Source of the DNA: JANLSO01 sp031362405
Lineage (GTDB): Bacteria > Actinomycetota > Thermoleophilia > Miltoncostaeales > Miltoncostaeaceae
DNA: 22,989 bases
NCBI GenBank assembly: GCA_031362405.1
Contig: JANLSO010000150.1
Coordinates: 1-22,989, forward strand
Direction of reading: 5' to 3'
Shown: positions 8,044 to 14,982 of the stretch, piece after piece
Position numbering within the stretch: position 1 is the first letter of the stretch
How the letters are laid out: each line of letters starts with the position of its first letter
Notes under the pieces: model-generated
The model's input: only the letters and a program-made list of their open reading frames with translations
What the model was told of the DNA's origin: nothing
Database searches by the model: none
Position numbers and translations under genes: made by a program

Positions 8044-9396
8044 TCAGGGCTCCTTAGATGAAGAGGACATGCGGATTCGGATCGCGGCCGCGTGGGCGGG
8101 AAAGCCCTCGTGGTCGGCAAGGGCACAGATAGACCCGGCCATCTGGCCGAGGGCGGCGTCGGACGTCCGGGCGACCGAGCTTGTCTTGGTAAACGTGCGC
8201 GATGTGACGCCAGAAGACACTCGCGCGAACCTACCGGTCGGAAGCGCCGCGGGTACGCCGATGACGTAGTTGGCGGCCGAGACCGGCGTCGACTGGCCGA
8301 GCAGGACCTCCCCGGCATGGTCGATTCGTCCGAGAAGGGCCTCGTCGTCGCGCGCGACAATCTGCATGTGCTCGGGCGCCCAGAGGTTCGCAACCTCCAC
8401 CCCCTCGCCCATGTCGGCAACGAGGACCGCGCCCCCGTTCGGCCCAATCGACGCGCGAGCGTAGCCCTGTCGCGGTTCGGGTAACAGAGCGATCTGCTCG
8501 ACGAGGTACGCCTCAGTCGCGTCGATGAGGGCGGCCGAGTCGGTGACGAGTACCGACGCGGAATCACCGCCGTGTTCAGCCTCGTTGAGCAGATCGGCCG
8601 CGAGCAGCCGCGGATCGGCCGAATCGTCGGCGAGGATCAGGCTCTCGGACGGCCCCAGCACCATCTGCGTGACACACCCGTAGCGCTGGACCTCCAGCAT
8701 CGCCGCCTGCACCGCTGGGCTGCCCGGGCCGAGAACCTTGTCGACCCGGTGGGTCCTGTCGGTGCCGAACGCGACGGCCGCGATCCCCGCCGGCCCGTTG
8801 GCGCGCAGTATCGTTCGCAGTCCCAGCTCGCGCGCAACGGCCAGGACGGCGGCATCCACTCGGCCGTCGCCACCCGGGGCGGGCGGTACCACGACGGTGA
8901 TCTCGGGGACCTTTGCGACGACGGCGGGCGTCCCGATCTGGACGAGCACCGACGGGAACGACCCCTTGCCGCTTGGGACGAAGATTCCGACACTCGCGAT
9001 CGGTCGGGTCTGCTCGCCGACCATAAGACCCGGCGAAAGCTCGATCCGCCAGTCGGCGTCGGCGAGAACGCGCTCGTTGTAGGCCCGCACGTTCGCGATT
9101 CCGGCGCGGATCGCCGCGAGGATCTCGGGCGCAACCGTGTCGGCGGCGGCGTCGATCTCGTCGTCGGTCAAAAGCAGACGGTCGGGCGCGACCTCGCAGT
9201 GGTCGAAGCGGGCCAGGGCTCGGCACACCGCATCGTCGCCGTTGGCGCGAACGTCGTCAACGATTTTGCGTATTCCCGCGGCCAGGGTCGGGTCGAAGAT
9301 CGCCTGGGTACCGCGCGCGAGCCACGCTTCCCGCACGTCGAAGTCCATCTGCGACCACCGTTGCACGCGCATCACGGGCTCAGCCACGGTCGACAT
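8044..9396 (-). CDS. Histidinol-dehydrogenase-family oxidoreductase with altered active site
   Basis: The family's founding enzyme oxidises L-histidinol to L-histidine in two NAD+ steps with a zinc-bound substrate. This 450-residue protein aligns along the whole family: VGIFVPSGKGSFPS (136-149), GPSESLILADDSADP (248-262), AEH (273-275), WAPEHMQ (339-345, catalytic pair Glu342-His343) and EGFPAHAAAIRIR (430-442, zinc histidine His435). Several positions differ from biosynthetic HisD as I recall it (E. coli numbering): Gln259 is Glu272, Asp360 is Asn376, and substrate-contacting His367 of the NHVLPT block is Ala383. It is also first in an import and catabolic operon. It is therefore probably a paralog acting on a related alcohol (HisD homologs such as sulfopropanediol dehydrogenase HpsN do this) rather than the biosynthetic enzyme. 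Start is ATG 9396, with ATG 9372 as alternative. Confidence 0.85.
   Translation of the reverse strand: MSTVAEPVMRVQRWSQMDFDVREAWLARGTQAIFDPTLAAGIRKIVDDVRANGDDAVCRALARFDHCEVAPDRLLLTDDEIDAAADTVAPEILAAIRAGIANVRAYNERVLADADWRIELSPGLMVGEQTRPIASVGIFVPSGKGSFPSVLVQIGTPAVVAKVPEITVVVPPAPGGDGRVDAAVLAVARELGLRTILRANGPAGIAAVAFGTDRTHRVDKVLGPGSPAVQAAMLEVQRYGCVTQMVLGPSESLILADDSADPRLLAADLLNEAEHGGDSASVLVTDSAALIDATEAYLVEQIALLPEPRQGYARASIGPNGGAVLVADMGEGVEVANLWAPEHMQIVARDDEALLGRIDHAGEVLLGQSTPVSAANYVIGVPAALPTGRFARVSSGVTSRTFTKTSSVARTSDAALGQMAGSICALADHEGFPAHAAAIRIRMSSSSKEP
8050..8055 (-). promoter_or_regulatory. Ribosome binding site of the substrate-binding protein gene
   Basis: AAGGAG on the minus strand, inside the last codons of the HisD-like gene, 9 nt before ATG 8040 and 6 nt before TTG 8043. 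It is the clearest Shine-Dalgarno sequence in this operon and fits the binding protein being made in excess over the membrane subunits. Confidence 0.65.
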
Positions 9397-9505
9397 CGTC
9401 GCTCGTGACCGCGCTCGTTGGGATCCCGCTTTGGGGCAGGCGGGCGCGCTTTTCGATCGAAGCCAGAGTTTCCACTAGGCGGCAGAGCCTGCCATTCTGC
9501 GACTG
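9397..9505. promoter_or_regulatory. Divergent control region between the HisD-like operon and the IclR-type regulator
   Basis: This 109-bp gap must hold the promoters of both the nine-gene minus-strand unit and the regulator. Two symmetrical sites are visible: the perfect palindrome TTCGATCGAA (9452-9461), roughly central, and GGCAG-AGC-CTGCC (9481-9493), ending 12 nt before the regulator ATG. Either could be an operator for the IclR-type protein. No convincing -35/-10 pair could be picked by eye. The assignment as regulatory rests on layout; the operators are inferred. Confidence 0.5.
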
Positions 9506-10177
9506 ATGCCGCAAGAGTCTACGACGCCGACGAGGGCGACCGACCGCGGGCTGCGGCTGGTAACGGCGGTCGCCGACCACCCCGAGGGACTTGCGCTCGC
9601 TCAGTTGGCCCGGCTCGTCGACCTCAGTGCCAGCACCACGCTGCGCCAACTCCGGGCGCTGCAGATTTCGGGCTTTGCGGCTCATCAGCCCGACGGGCAG
9701 TGGGTCCCGGGCGCCGAACTGCTTCGTATCGCACGATCGCTTTCGGCAACTGCCACGCTTCCCCGCCTCGCCCAGGCCACGCTCGACGAGCTCTCGCGCC
9801 TGACCGGTGAGTCGGCGTATCTGGCGGAGGTCGCGGATGCATCGACCGCCGTGTATGTCGCCGCGAGCTCCGGTACCCACGCAATCCGCCACGTCAGCTG
9901 GCTGGGTCAGCGAGTTCCCCGCCGGGGCACGGCCGTTGGCTCAGCATTGGCCGGTCGCACCGACCCAGACGGCGTTGCGGTACGCGGTGATGCCGTCGAG
10001 CCCGACGTGACCGCCGCCTCGGCTCCGGTACGCGGACCCACAGATCGCGTTGTCGCCGCCGTGAGCGTGGTGGGGCCAACCACCCGGATGGGCGGTTCAC
10101 GCCTCATCCACATCCGCAAACTGCTCTCGCAACACAGCGCCGAGGTCAGCCGGCTGGTTGGTTGGGGCGGGAGCTAG
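9506..10177 (+). CDS. IclR-family transcriptional regulator with shortened effector domain
   Basis: IclR proteins have an N-terminal winged helix-turn-helix and a C-terminal small-molecule-binding domain. In this 223-residue protein the DNA-binding part is clear: RGLRLVTAVADHPEGLALAQ (13-32), the recognition-helix region LVDLSASTTLRQLRALQISGF and the wing WVPGAELLRIA. The effector domain starts normally (LSRLTGESAYLAEV, HVSWLGQRVPRRGTAVGSALAG) but then jumps almost directly to the family's DDEE-equivalent segment and VVAAVSVVGPTTRM, lacking roughly 40 residues found in typical members of about 250 residues. Divergent orientation next to the catabolic operon is the normal arrangement for a local regulator responding to the pathway substrate. 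It may also control the SDR/HisB-like pair, whose 3' end it faces. Start is ATG 9506. Confidence 0.88.
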   Translation: MPQESTTPTRATDRGLRLVTAVADHPEGLALAQLARLVDLSASTTLRQLRALQISGFAAHQPDGQWVPGAELLRIARSLSATATLPRLAQATLDELSRLTGESAYLAEVADASTAVYVAASSGTHAIRHVSWLGQRVPRRGTAVGSALAGRTDPDGVAVRGDAVEPDVTAASAPVRGPTDRVVAAVSVVGPTTRMGGSRLIHIRKLLSQHSAEVSRLVGWGGS

Positions 10178-10222
10178 GGAACCAGCCCACAACGCGCGGC
10201 GGCCCATGATCGGGGCTGGGGC

Positions 10223-10960
10223 TCAGGCACTGCGCCCTCCGTCGATCGTCACGGCGCCACCGGTCATGTAGGCGGCTTCGGGATGGGCGAGAAAGCTGAC
10301 CAAACTGGCGATCTCCTCGGGTGTTCCGAACCGTCCGAGCGGAATCTGCGCGCGAATCTCTTCGGCGACGGACGGATCTTCGAGGTGGCCCCGGGTCATC
10401 CGGGTCGGTACGTACCCCGCGCAGATCGCGGTCACGGCGATCTGCCGGTTGGCGAGGTCAAGCGCGAGCGTCTTTGCGAGCATCACGGCCGCGGCCTTCG
10501 ATGCGTTGTAGTCGCAGAAATTCCGCTCCGCACGCAGGCCGTTGACTGATGCGTTGATAACGATCGCTCCCCCGCCGGCCATCTCACGCGCGCAGGCTTG
10601 GGCGAGCAGGAATGCTCCGAGGACGTTGACGTCCATGACACGCCGAAAGTGGTCCGGCGACAGATCCAGCGCGTCTTTTGCCTCTCCGTCGATACCGGCG
10701 CTGGCAAAGGCCACATCGATCCGCCCCACGGCGGCCGTGGCGCGTGCAATGGCTGAGGTGACGTACTGCGCGTCGGCGATGTCGCCCACGCACCCACCCG
10801 CAACCTCAACCTGAGCCTGAGCGAGCGCGAGTGTCTCCTCGCGGCTCCCCATGATCCACACACGCGCCCCTTCAGCGACGAACCGCTGCGCCGCCGCCAG
10901 ACCGAGCCCGCTCGTGCCGCCGGAGATCACGACACCGCGACCCTCGTGGCGCCTGCTCAA
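10223..10960 (-). CDS. Short-chain dehydrogenase/reductase (SDR)
   Basis: A classical 245-residue SDR, an NAD(P)-dependent oxidoreductase of alcohols and ketones. It has the cofactor motif GGTSGLG (14-20), the structural Asn112 in DVNVLGAF, and the catalytic residues Ser138, Tyr151 and Lys155 (YNASK). Near the C-terminus, PLGRFGTPEEIASLVSFL and YMTGGAVTIDGG are typical of FabG-like enzymes. No Asp follows the second strand in the usual NAD position (the segment is VWIMGSREE), so NADP use is plausible. The TTG at 10960 overlaps the stop of the HisB-like gene (TTGA) and is taken as start because the conserved strand begins about ten residues later; no ATG is available near it. The pairing with a HisB-like protein suggests a shared substrate, which cannot be named. 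Confidence 0.9.
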   Translation of the reverse strand: MSRRHEGRGVVISGGTSGLGLAAAQRFVAEGARVWIMGSREETLALAQAQVEVAGGCVGDIADAQYVTSAIARATAAVGRIDVAFASAGIDGEAKDALDLSPDHFRRVMDVNVLGAFLLAQACAREMAGGGAIVINASVNGLRAERNFCDYNASKAAAVMLAKTLALDLANRQIAVTAICAGYVPTRMTRGHLEDPSVAEEIRAQIPLGRFGTPEEIASLVSFLAHPEAAYMTGGAVTIDGGRSA

Positions 10961-11601
10961 TCAAGCGTTCCCTTCACGCCCGCGGTTCGTCCGGCACGCC
11001 GCGGGTTCTCGCGCCAGCACTCCCGCAGAGCCCGGCCGAACGCGCGAAACGCCGCTTCCCAGGTGTGATGTGGATCAACGCCCTGCTCCAGCCTCAGGTG
11101 GACGGTGCATCGCCCGCCCTGGGCGAATCCCTCGAAGAACGCGACCAGATCGGCCGAGAGCATGTCCTCGACGTGCGAGTCGCGGGAGCCTTGGGCGTCG
11201 CGCACCACCGAGTGATTCGAGCGCCCCTCGAAGCTGACGTGGGAAAGGGCGCGGGCCTCGTCCATGATCCCGAGCGCGAAGCCCGTGCTCTCGACTCCGC
11301 CGGCGATCCGCTCCCGGACCATCGCCGCGGCCGCCGCCCCCAGAGCAAGCCCGATGTCTTCACACACCACGTGCGTCAGGCGAAAAGTCTTGTGAGCATA
11401 GGTGGCGTCGACCGCGACGTCGCCATACCAGCCGAGCATCTCCAGCATGTGATCGAAGAACGCGATCGAGGTCGACAGACCCGGCTCGCGCGGCGCCCCG
11501 AAGTCGATCGCCACCCGGATCTCGGCCTCACGGGTGATGCGCTCGACATCGACACGGTCGCCCGCGACGCGCACGCGCATTCCTGAATACGTCTCGGTCA
11601 C
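10957..11601 (-). CDS. Imidazoleglycerol-phosphate-dehydratase-like (HisB-like) protein, divergent
   Basis: IGPD removes water from imidazole-glycerol phosphate in histidine biosynthesis and depends on two manganese-binding HHxxE motifs. This 214-residue protein follows the fold: FFDHMLEMLG (48-57), CEDIGLALG (80-88), IMDEA (112-116), FEGR (124-127), FFEGFAQGG (155-163) and HHTWEA (178-183). The second HHxxE is intact (His178, His179, Glu182), but the first reads His77-Val-Val-Cys-Glu81, so one of its two metal histidines is lost. The usual C-terminal STKG phosphate-site motif is GVKG here. It is coupled to an SDR rather than to his biosynthetic genes. I regard it as a paralog of unknown reaction. 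Start is GTG 11601, with ATG 11580 as alternative. Confidence 0.8.
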   Translation of the reverse strand: MTETYSGMRVRVAGDRVDVERITREAEIRVAIDFGAPREPGLSTSIAFFDHMLEMLGWYGDVAVDATYAHKTFRLTHVVCEDIGLALGAAAAAMVRERIAGGVESTGFALGIMDEARALSHVSFEGRSNHSVVRDAQGSRDSHVEDMLSADLVAFFEGFAQGGRCTVHLRLEQGVDPHHTWEAAFRAFGRALRECWRENPRRAGRTAGVKGTLD

Positions 11602-11708
11602 GCGAATTCCCCGCTCTTAGGCGACTGAGCATGCCCGCACCGAAAAGCCGGCGCAAGCGCACCAGCAATCTTCTCAGAATACCTGCCCGCTTCCCGCTCT
11701 ATTTGCTG

Positions 11709-11732
11709 AGCTAAATAGTCGACTAATCAGCT
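11709..11732. promoter_or_regulatory. AT-rich dyad upstream of the fic gene, candidate operator
   Basis: A 24-bp symmetrical site: AGCT, three bases, the perfect palindrome TAGTCGACTA (11716-11725), three bases, AGCT, centred at 11720.5. AGCTAAAT is also directly repeated at 11709-11716 and 11729-11736, two helical turns apart. It sits 12 bp before the first fic codon, in an AT-rich island within very GC-rich DNA and in the divergent gap shared with the HisB-like gene. The role is inferred from position and symmetry. Confidence 0.45.
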
Positions 11733-11744
11733 AAATTACGGGAC

Positions 11745-12808
11745 GTGATCTTTGCGACTCCCTCAGTGTCACGCACTCTGCAACGCGACCTGGACGAACT
11801 CGATCGCCTGCTCGCTCGACTCGGCGACGCTGCGCGCATCGCGGGCCCGTAGCTCGGCAAGCTCGCAGGGATGCACGTACCAGCACGATCTCGAGTTCGG
11901 TTTCGATCGAAGGCTTCACCATGCCGATCGCCGCAGCCGCAAAGATCATTGCCACGAGGAGCGCCCCCGACCCAGAGGCGACAGATCCGGCGGCCGTTGC
12001 CTGCTACGCCCGAGCAATGGACCACGTGGCAACGATGGCGATCGACCCGCACTTTCGCTGGTGCGATCGGGTGGTCCTGGACCTGCATTTCGACGCGTGC
12101 TTTTCCCAACGCGATCATTCGCCGGGCCTGTGGCGGACAACACCGATCTCGGTAACCGACCCGCGCGGTACTGGGCTCGCCTTCACGGGGCCCGACGCGG
12201 ACGACGTTCCCGGGCTGGTTGGTGAGGTCGTCCACGGGCTCGAGACCAGCGGGGTGGATGTCCACACCGCCGTCCGAGCGTCGATGGCGCACCTCAACCT
12301 GGTTTCCATTCATCCCTTTCGCGACGGAAATGGGAGGGTCTCGCGGATCATTCAGTCGCTGGTGCTGGCACGCGAAGGGCTACTGGCCCCCGAGTTCAAC
12401 TCCATCGAAGATCACCTCGGGCGTGACACCACCGCGTTCTACCAGGTGCTGCGGAAGGTTCAGGGCGGCAGCTATCGCCCCGCGCGTGACGCCACCCCCT
12501 GGATTCGATTCTGCGTGACCGCCCACATCGAGCAGGCCACGCTGCGCCTCGACCAGATGGCCGAGGCCGCGCGTCGCTGGAATGCTCTGAAGACGATCGT
12601 AGAACAGCGCGGCTGGCCCGACCGACTCGTCGTTGCCCTCGAGCGGGCACTGCGGGGAGGCATCGAGCGTGCCGACTACGCCAAGGAGGCCGATGTCTCA
12701 GCGGCGTCGGCGACATCCGATATCCGACGCCTGCTCGATGCCGATTTCATCGTCCGGAGAGGACGCACGAGAAGCGTCAGATACCCCGCGTCGGAGCGCT
12801 TGCGCTGA
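11745..12808 (+). pseudogene. Fic-family protein gene, 5' part split by a -1 frame change
   Basis: Fic proteins transfer AMP (or another nucleotide part) to target hydroxyls through HPFxxGNGR. The main frame has ATG 11921 and encodes HPFRDGNGR with catalytic histidine at residue 131 of that frame, then a C-terminal winged helix (SAASATSDIRRLLDADFI). The family N-terminus lies in another frame: GTG 11745 opens VIFATPSVSRTLQ and runs 35 codons to TAG at 11850-11852. The main frame, read upstream of 11921, continues with TSTISSSVSIEGF, which contains the inhibitory-helix motif SxxxEG. Joining the frames at GGGCCCG (11843-11849) restores a 354-residue protein in which the spacing from ATP to SIEG fits full-length relatives. 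A mutation, a sequencing error or ribosomal slippage could explain it. Starting at 11921 instead would remove the inhibitory helix. Confidence 0.7.
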
Positions 12809-12871
12809 GAGGTCTCCGGTCTTTAACGGGCAGTGATGTCAACTTCGGATGCCCGGCATGCGATGCTGATA

Positions 12872-14251
12872 TCACTCGAGGGGTTTCAAGCCCCCCAGCA
12901 GAGTCGGGATCAGCTCACTCACCGTCGGGTGGATGTGCATCGCGCGCTGGATCACCGTGTACGGAGCATCGGCGTACATCACGTCGAGCAGCGAATGCAC
13001 GACCTCGTCGCCGCTCAGACCAAGGAGGGCCGCACCGAGGATCCGCTCGGTCTCGGCGTCAACGATCACCTTCATGAACCCGAGCGTCTCGCCGCGCTCC
13101 TTCGCGCGCCCTACCCGGGCCATCGGCATGACACCGATCAGCGCCGAGCGGCCGGATTCACGCACCTGGCGTTCTGTGAGCCCGACGCGCCCAAGCGGTG
13201 GATCGACGAACAGGCCGTATGCGGTGATGCGGTCGCTGACTCGACGTGGGTCGTCGTCGAGCAGATTGGCGGCCACGATCTCGTAGTCGTTCCACGAGGT
13301 GTGGGTGAATGCGCCGCGGCCGTTGACGTCGCCCATCGCCCAGACGCCGGGGGCGCTGGTGCGCAGCTGGTCGTCGACCGTGATGTAGCCGCGTTCGTCG
13401 GTCGCAATGCCGGCCGCATCGAGCCCGAGGTCGTCGGTGTTCGGACGCCGACCGATGGCCAGCAGGAGGTGGCTCCCGTCGATCTCCGGAACACCATCGG
13501 CGCAGTCGGCCGAGACGACCACTCCGCCTGAGGTCTTTTGAACCTCAATGCACGTGGCATTCAGGCGCACCTCGATGCCCTCGCGCTCGAGGATATCCTT
13601 CACCGCTTCTGAAACATCGGCGTCCTCCCGGCCAATCAGCCGTGGACCCATCTCGACGATGGTGACCTCGCTGCCGAAGCGGCGGTACATCTGAGCGAAT
13701 TCCAGCCCGATATAGGAGCCTCCGATGATCACCAGGTGCTCAGGAACGAAGTCGACGCCCATCATGGTCGTGTTGGTGAGGTACGGGATATCCGATAGAC
13801 CGGGCCAATCAGGGACGACCGCCCGACCGCCGACGTTGATGAAGATCTTCTCGGCCTCCAGCGTCTCGTCGTTCACCACGACACTGGTCGGGCTGCTGAA
13901 GCGGGCGTGGCCCCAGACGAGCGTCATCCCGGGCATTCCGTTCACCCATTTCGTCATTCCGTCAACCGACGCCCTGACGATGGCGTCCTTGCGAGCCTTC
14001 ACGGCCTTCATGTCGACACCGATTGCGCCCTCGATGGTCACGCCGAAATCGGCGTGACGGCGGGCCACAAAGGCGGCACTCGCGCTCGCGACCAGGGCCT
14101 TGGTGGGGATGCAGCCGTCGTTGACACACGTTCCGCCGAGGTGCTTACGCTCGATCAGCCCAACGGTCTGCCCCGCAGAGGTCAGCCGCCCCGCCAGAGC
14201 CGGCCCCGCCTGACCGGCACCGATGATGATCGCGTCGAATCGTTGAGTCAC
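12872..14251 (-). CDS. FAD-dependent pyridine nucleotide-disulfide oxidoreductase (mercuric reductase/RclA-like)
   Basis: This 459-residue flavoprotein belongs to the lipoamide dehydrogenase/mercuric reductase superfamily and transfers electrons from NAD(P)H through FAD and a redox disulfide. It has FAD-binding GAGQAG (11-16), the redox-active pair Cys42/Cys47 in GGTCVNDGCIPTK, a second nucleotide site IIGGSYIGLEFAQMYRRFG, the FAD-closing AMGDVNGRGAFTHTS, and the C-terminal HIHPTVSE with the His-Glu dyad. It lacks the N-terminal heavy-metal domain and the C-terminal Cys-Cys of true MerA, so mercury reduction is unlikely; RclA-type or general disulfide/quinone reduction fits better. The GTG at 14251 is well supported by GAGGAG 5 nt upstream. 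No pyruvate or 2-oxoglutarate dehydrogenase genes are adjacent, which argues against a dedicated Lpd. Confidence 0.9.
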   Translation of the reverse strand: MTQRFDAIIIGAGQAGPALAGRLTSAGQTVGLIERKHLGGTCVNDGCIPTKALVASASAAFVARRHADFGVTIEGAIGVDMKAVKARKDAIVRASVDGMTKWVNGMPGMTLVWGHARFSSPTSVVVNDETLEAEKIFINVGGRAVVPDWPGLSDIPYLTNTTMMGVDFVPEHLVIIGGSYIGLEFAQMYRRFGSEVTIVEMGPRLIGREDADVSEAVKDILEREGIEVRLNATCIEVQKTSGGVVVSADCADGVPEIDGSHLLLAIGRRPNTDDLGLDAAGIATDERGYITVDDQLRTSAPGVWAMGDVNGRGAFTHTSWNDYEIVAANLLDDDPRRVSDRITAYGLFVDPPLGRVGLTERQVRESGRSALIGVMPMARVGRAKERGETLGFMKVIVDAETERILGAALLGLSGDEVVHSLLDVMYADAPYTVIQRAMHIHPTVSELIPTLLGGLKPLE

Positions 14252-14344
14252 GGCTGCTCCTCGCGAGTGGTGGGATGAGCGTGCCGCGTCATCGTCTCAC
14301 TGCAGCCGGCGCGCTGCAGTTCCCGACGATCAAACCGCCGGGAG

Positions 14345-14686
14345 GTGCTGTCGGCTCCCGACGCGGCCTGCACCATCGGCGACGTCGCGGAGGTAATCAA
14401 CCGGCTCTGGGGGCACAACACACCGGGCGGGCGGCTGTTCTTCATCCGCTCGTGCGAAGACGAGTTGGATGCGCCCAGGGGACCGGACGATCTCCTTTCG
14501 CCGGGCATGCCACCCGCCCGGCGTTGGTACGCGATGGTGGCGGACTCGCCGTCCGACGCCCGTTCGCACGTCCGCAATCACGAGGCCGACAGCGGGAGGC
14601 GTCGACGAACGTGCCGGATCTGCGGCGTCACGATCAAGGCGAGGCTTATCGATAACCGGCAGGGCCGTCGCACGGGCGAGGGCTGA
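14345..14686 (+). CDS. Small hypothetical protein with a C-terminal CxxC
   Basis: A 113-residue frame starting at GTG 14345 with strong GC at third codon positions, as in the flanking real genes. I do not recognise a family. Visible parts are a front half with DVAEVINRLWGHNTPGGRLFF, a charged middle and a basic C-terminus (RRRTCRICG) holding Cys-x2-Cys, which could be half of a zinc site. A GGGAG directly abuts the start and is too close to be ideal. The frame is open upstream to 14279 but offers no other good start. It is divergent from the disulfide oxidoreductase gene. It could be a real accessory gene or chance open frame; two overlapping frames on the same stretch read as low-complexity shadows. 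Confidence 0.45.
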   Translation: MLSAPDAACTIGDVAEVINRLWGHNTPGGRLFFIRSCEDELDAPRGPDDLLSPGMPPARRWYAMVADSPSDARSHVRNHEADSGRRRRTCRICGVTIKARLIDNRQGRRTGEG

Positions 14687-14689
14687 GTC

Positions 14690-14953
14690 GCAATAGGCCC
14701 GGAACCGCCCCGGTCAACTCCGGCTCCAGTTTCACCGCGACCCGGACGCCCTAACCGCCACCGCCGGACCCCAGTCCAGCTGCTGCGCCACGCCCACAGA
14801 GGGGAACCTCTCGTCGGCCACCGCGGTGCGGGCTGACGGCCCCCGACGGGAAACTCCCTACATGTTTCCCCACATGTCCCATCAGCACACAGCGCGTCCA
14901 GAGACGTATCCAGACGTTTTCCGGCGTTCAGGGTTCCTGACCTCAGAACCAAA
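14690..14953. other. Intergenic stretch without a recognised gene
   Basis: About 260 bp between the small hypothetical gene and the tRNA terminator. Nothing with coding character was seen. The only structure noticed is ACATGT twice, 12 bp apart, near 14860-14880, in slightly less GC-rich sequence. An open frame crossing into the tRNA (14826-15044) is an artefact of reading the tRNA backwards. Confidence 0.5.
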
Positions 14954-14978
14954 GAAACCCCCGTTTTCTGGGGGTTTC
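14954..14978 (-). terminator. Stem-loop terminator after tRNA-Val
   Basis: Perfect 9-bp inverted repeat, GAAACCCCC (14954-14962) and GGGGGTTTC (14970-14978), with a 7-nt loop. It lies 4 bp beyond the 3' end of the tRNA on the minus strand. The stem is followed on that strand by a short, imperfect T-rich run (TTTGGTT), so it is a fair but not strong intrinsic terminator. Confidence 0.7.
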
Positions 14979-14982
14979 TGTA

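Noticed and set aside
6877..8061. Plus-strand open frame of 394 codons
   Set aside because: Antisense to the permease and binding-protein genes; low-complexity translation.
12872..14251. Mercuric reductase (merA)
   Set aside because: The N-terminal metal-binding domain and the C-terminal Cys-Cys pair are absent and no mer genes adjoin; called only as a related disulfide oxidoreductase.
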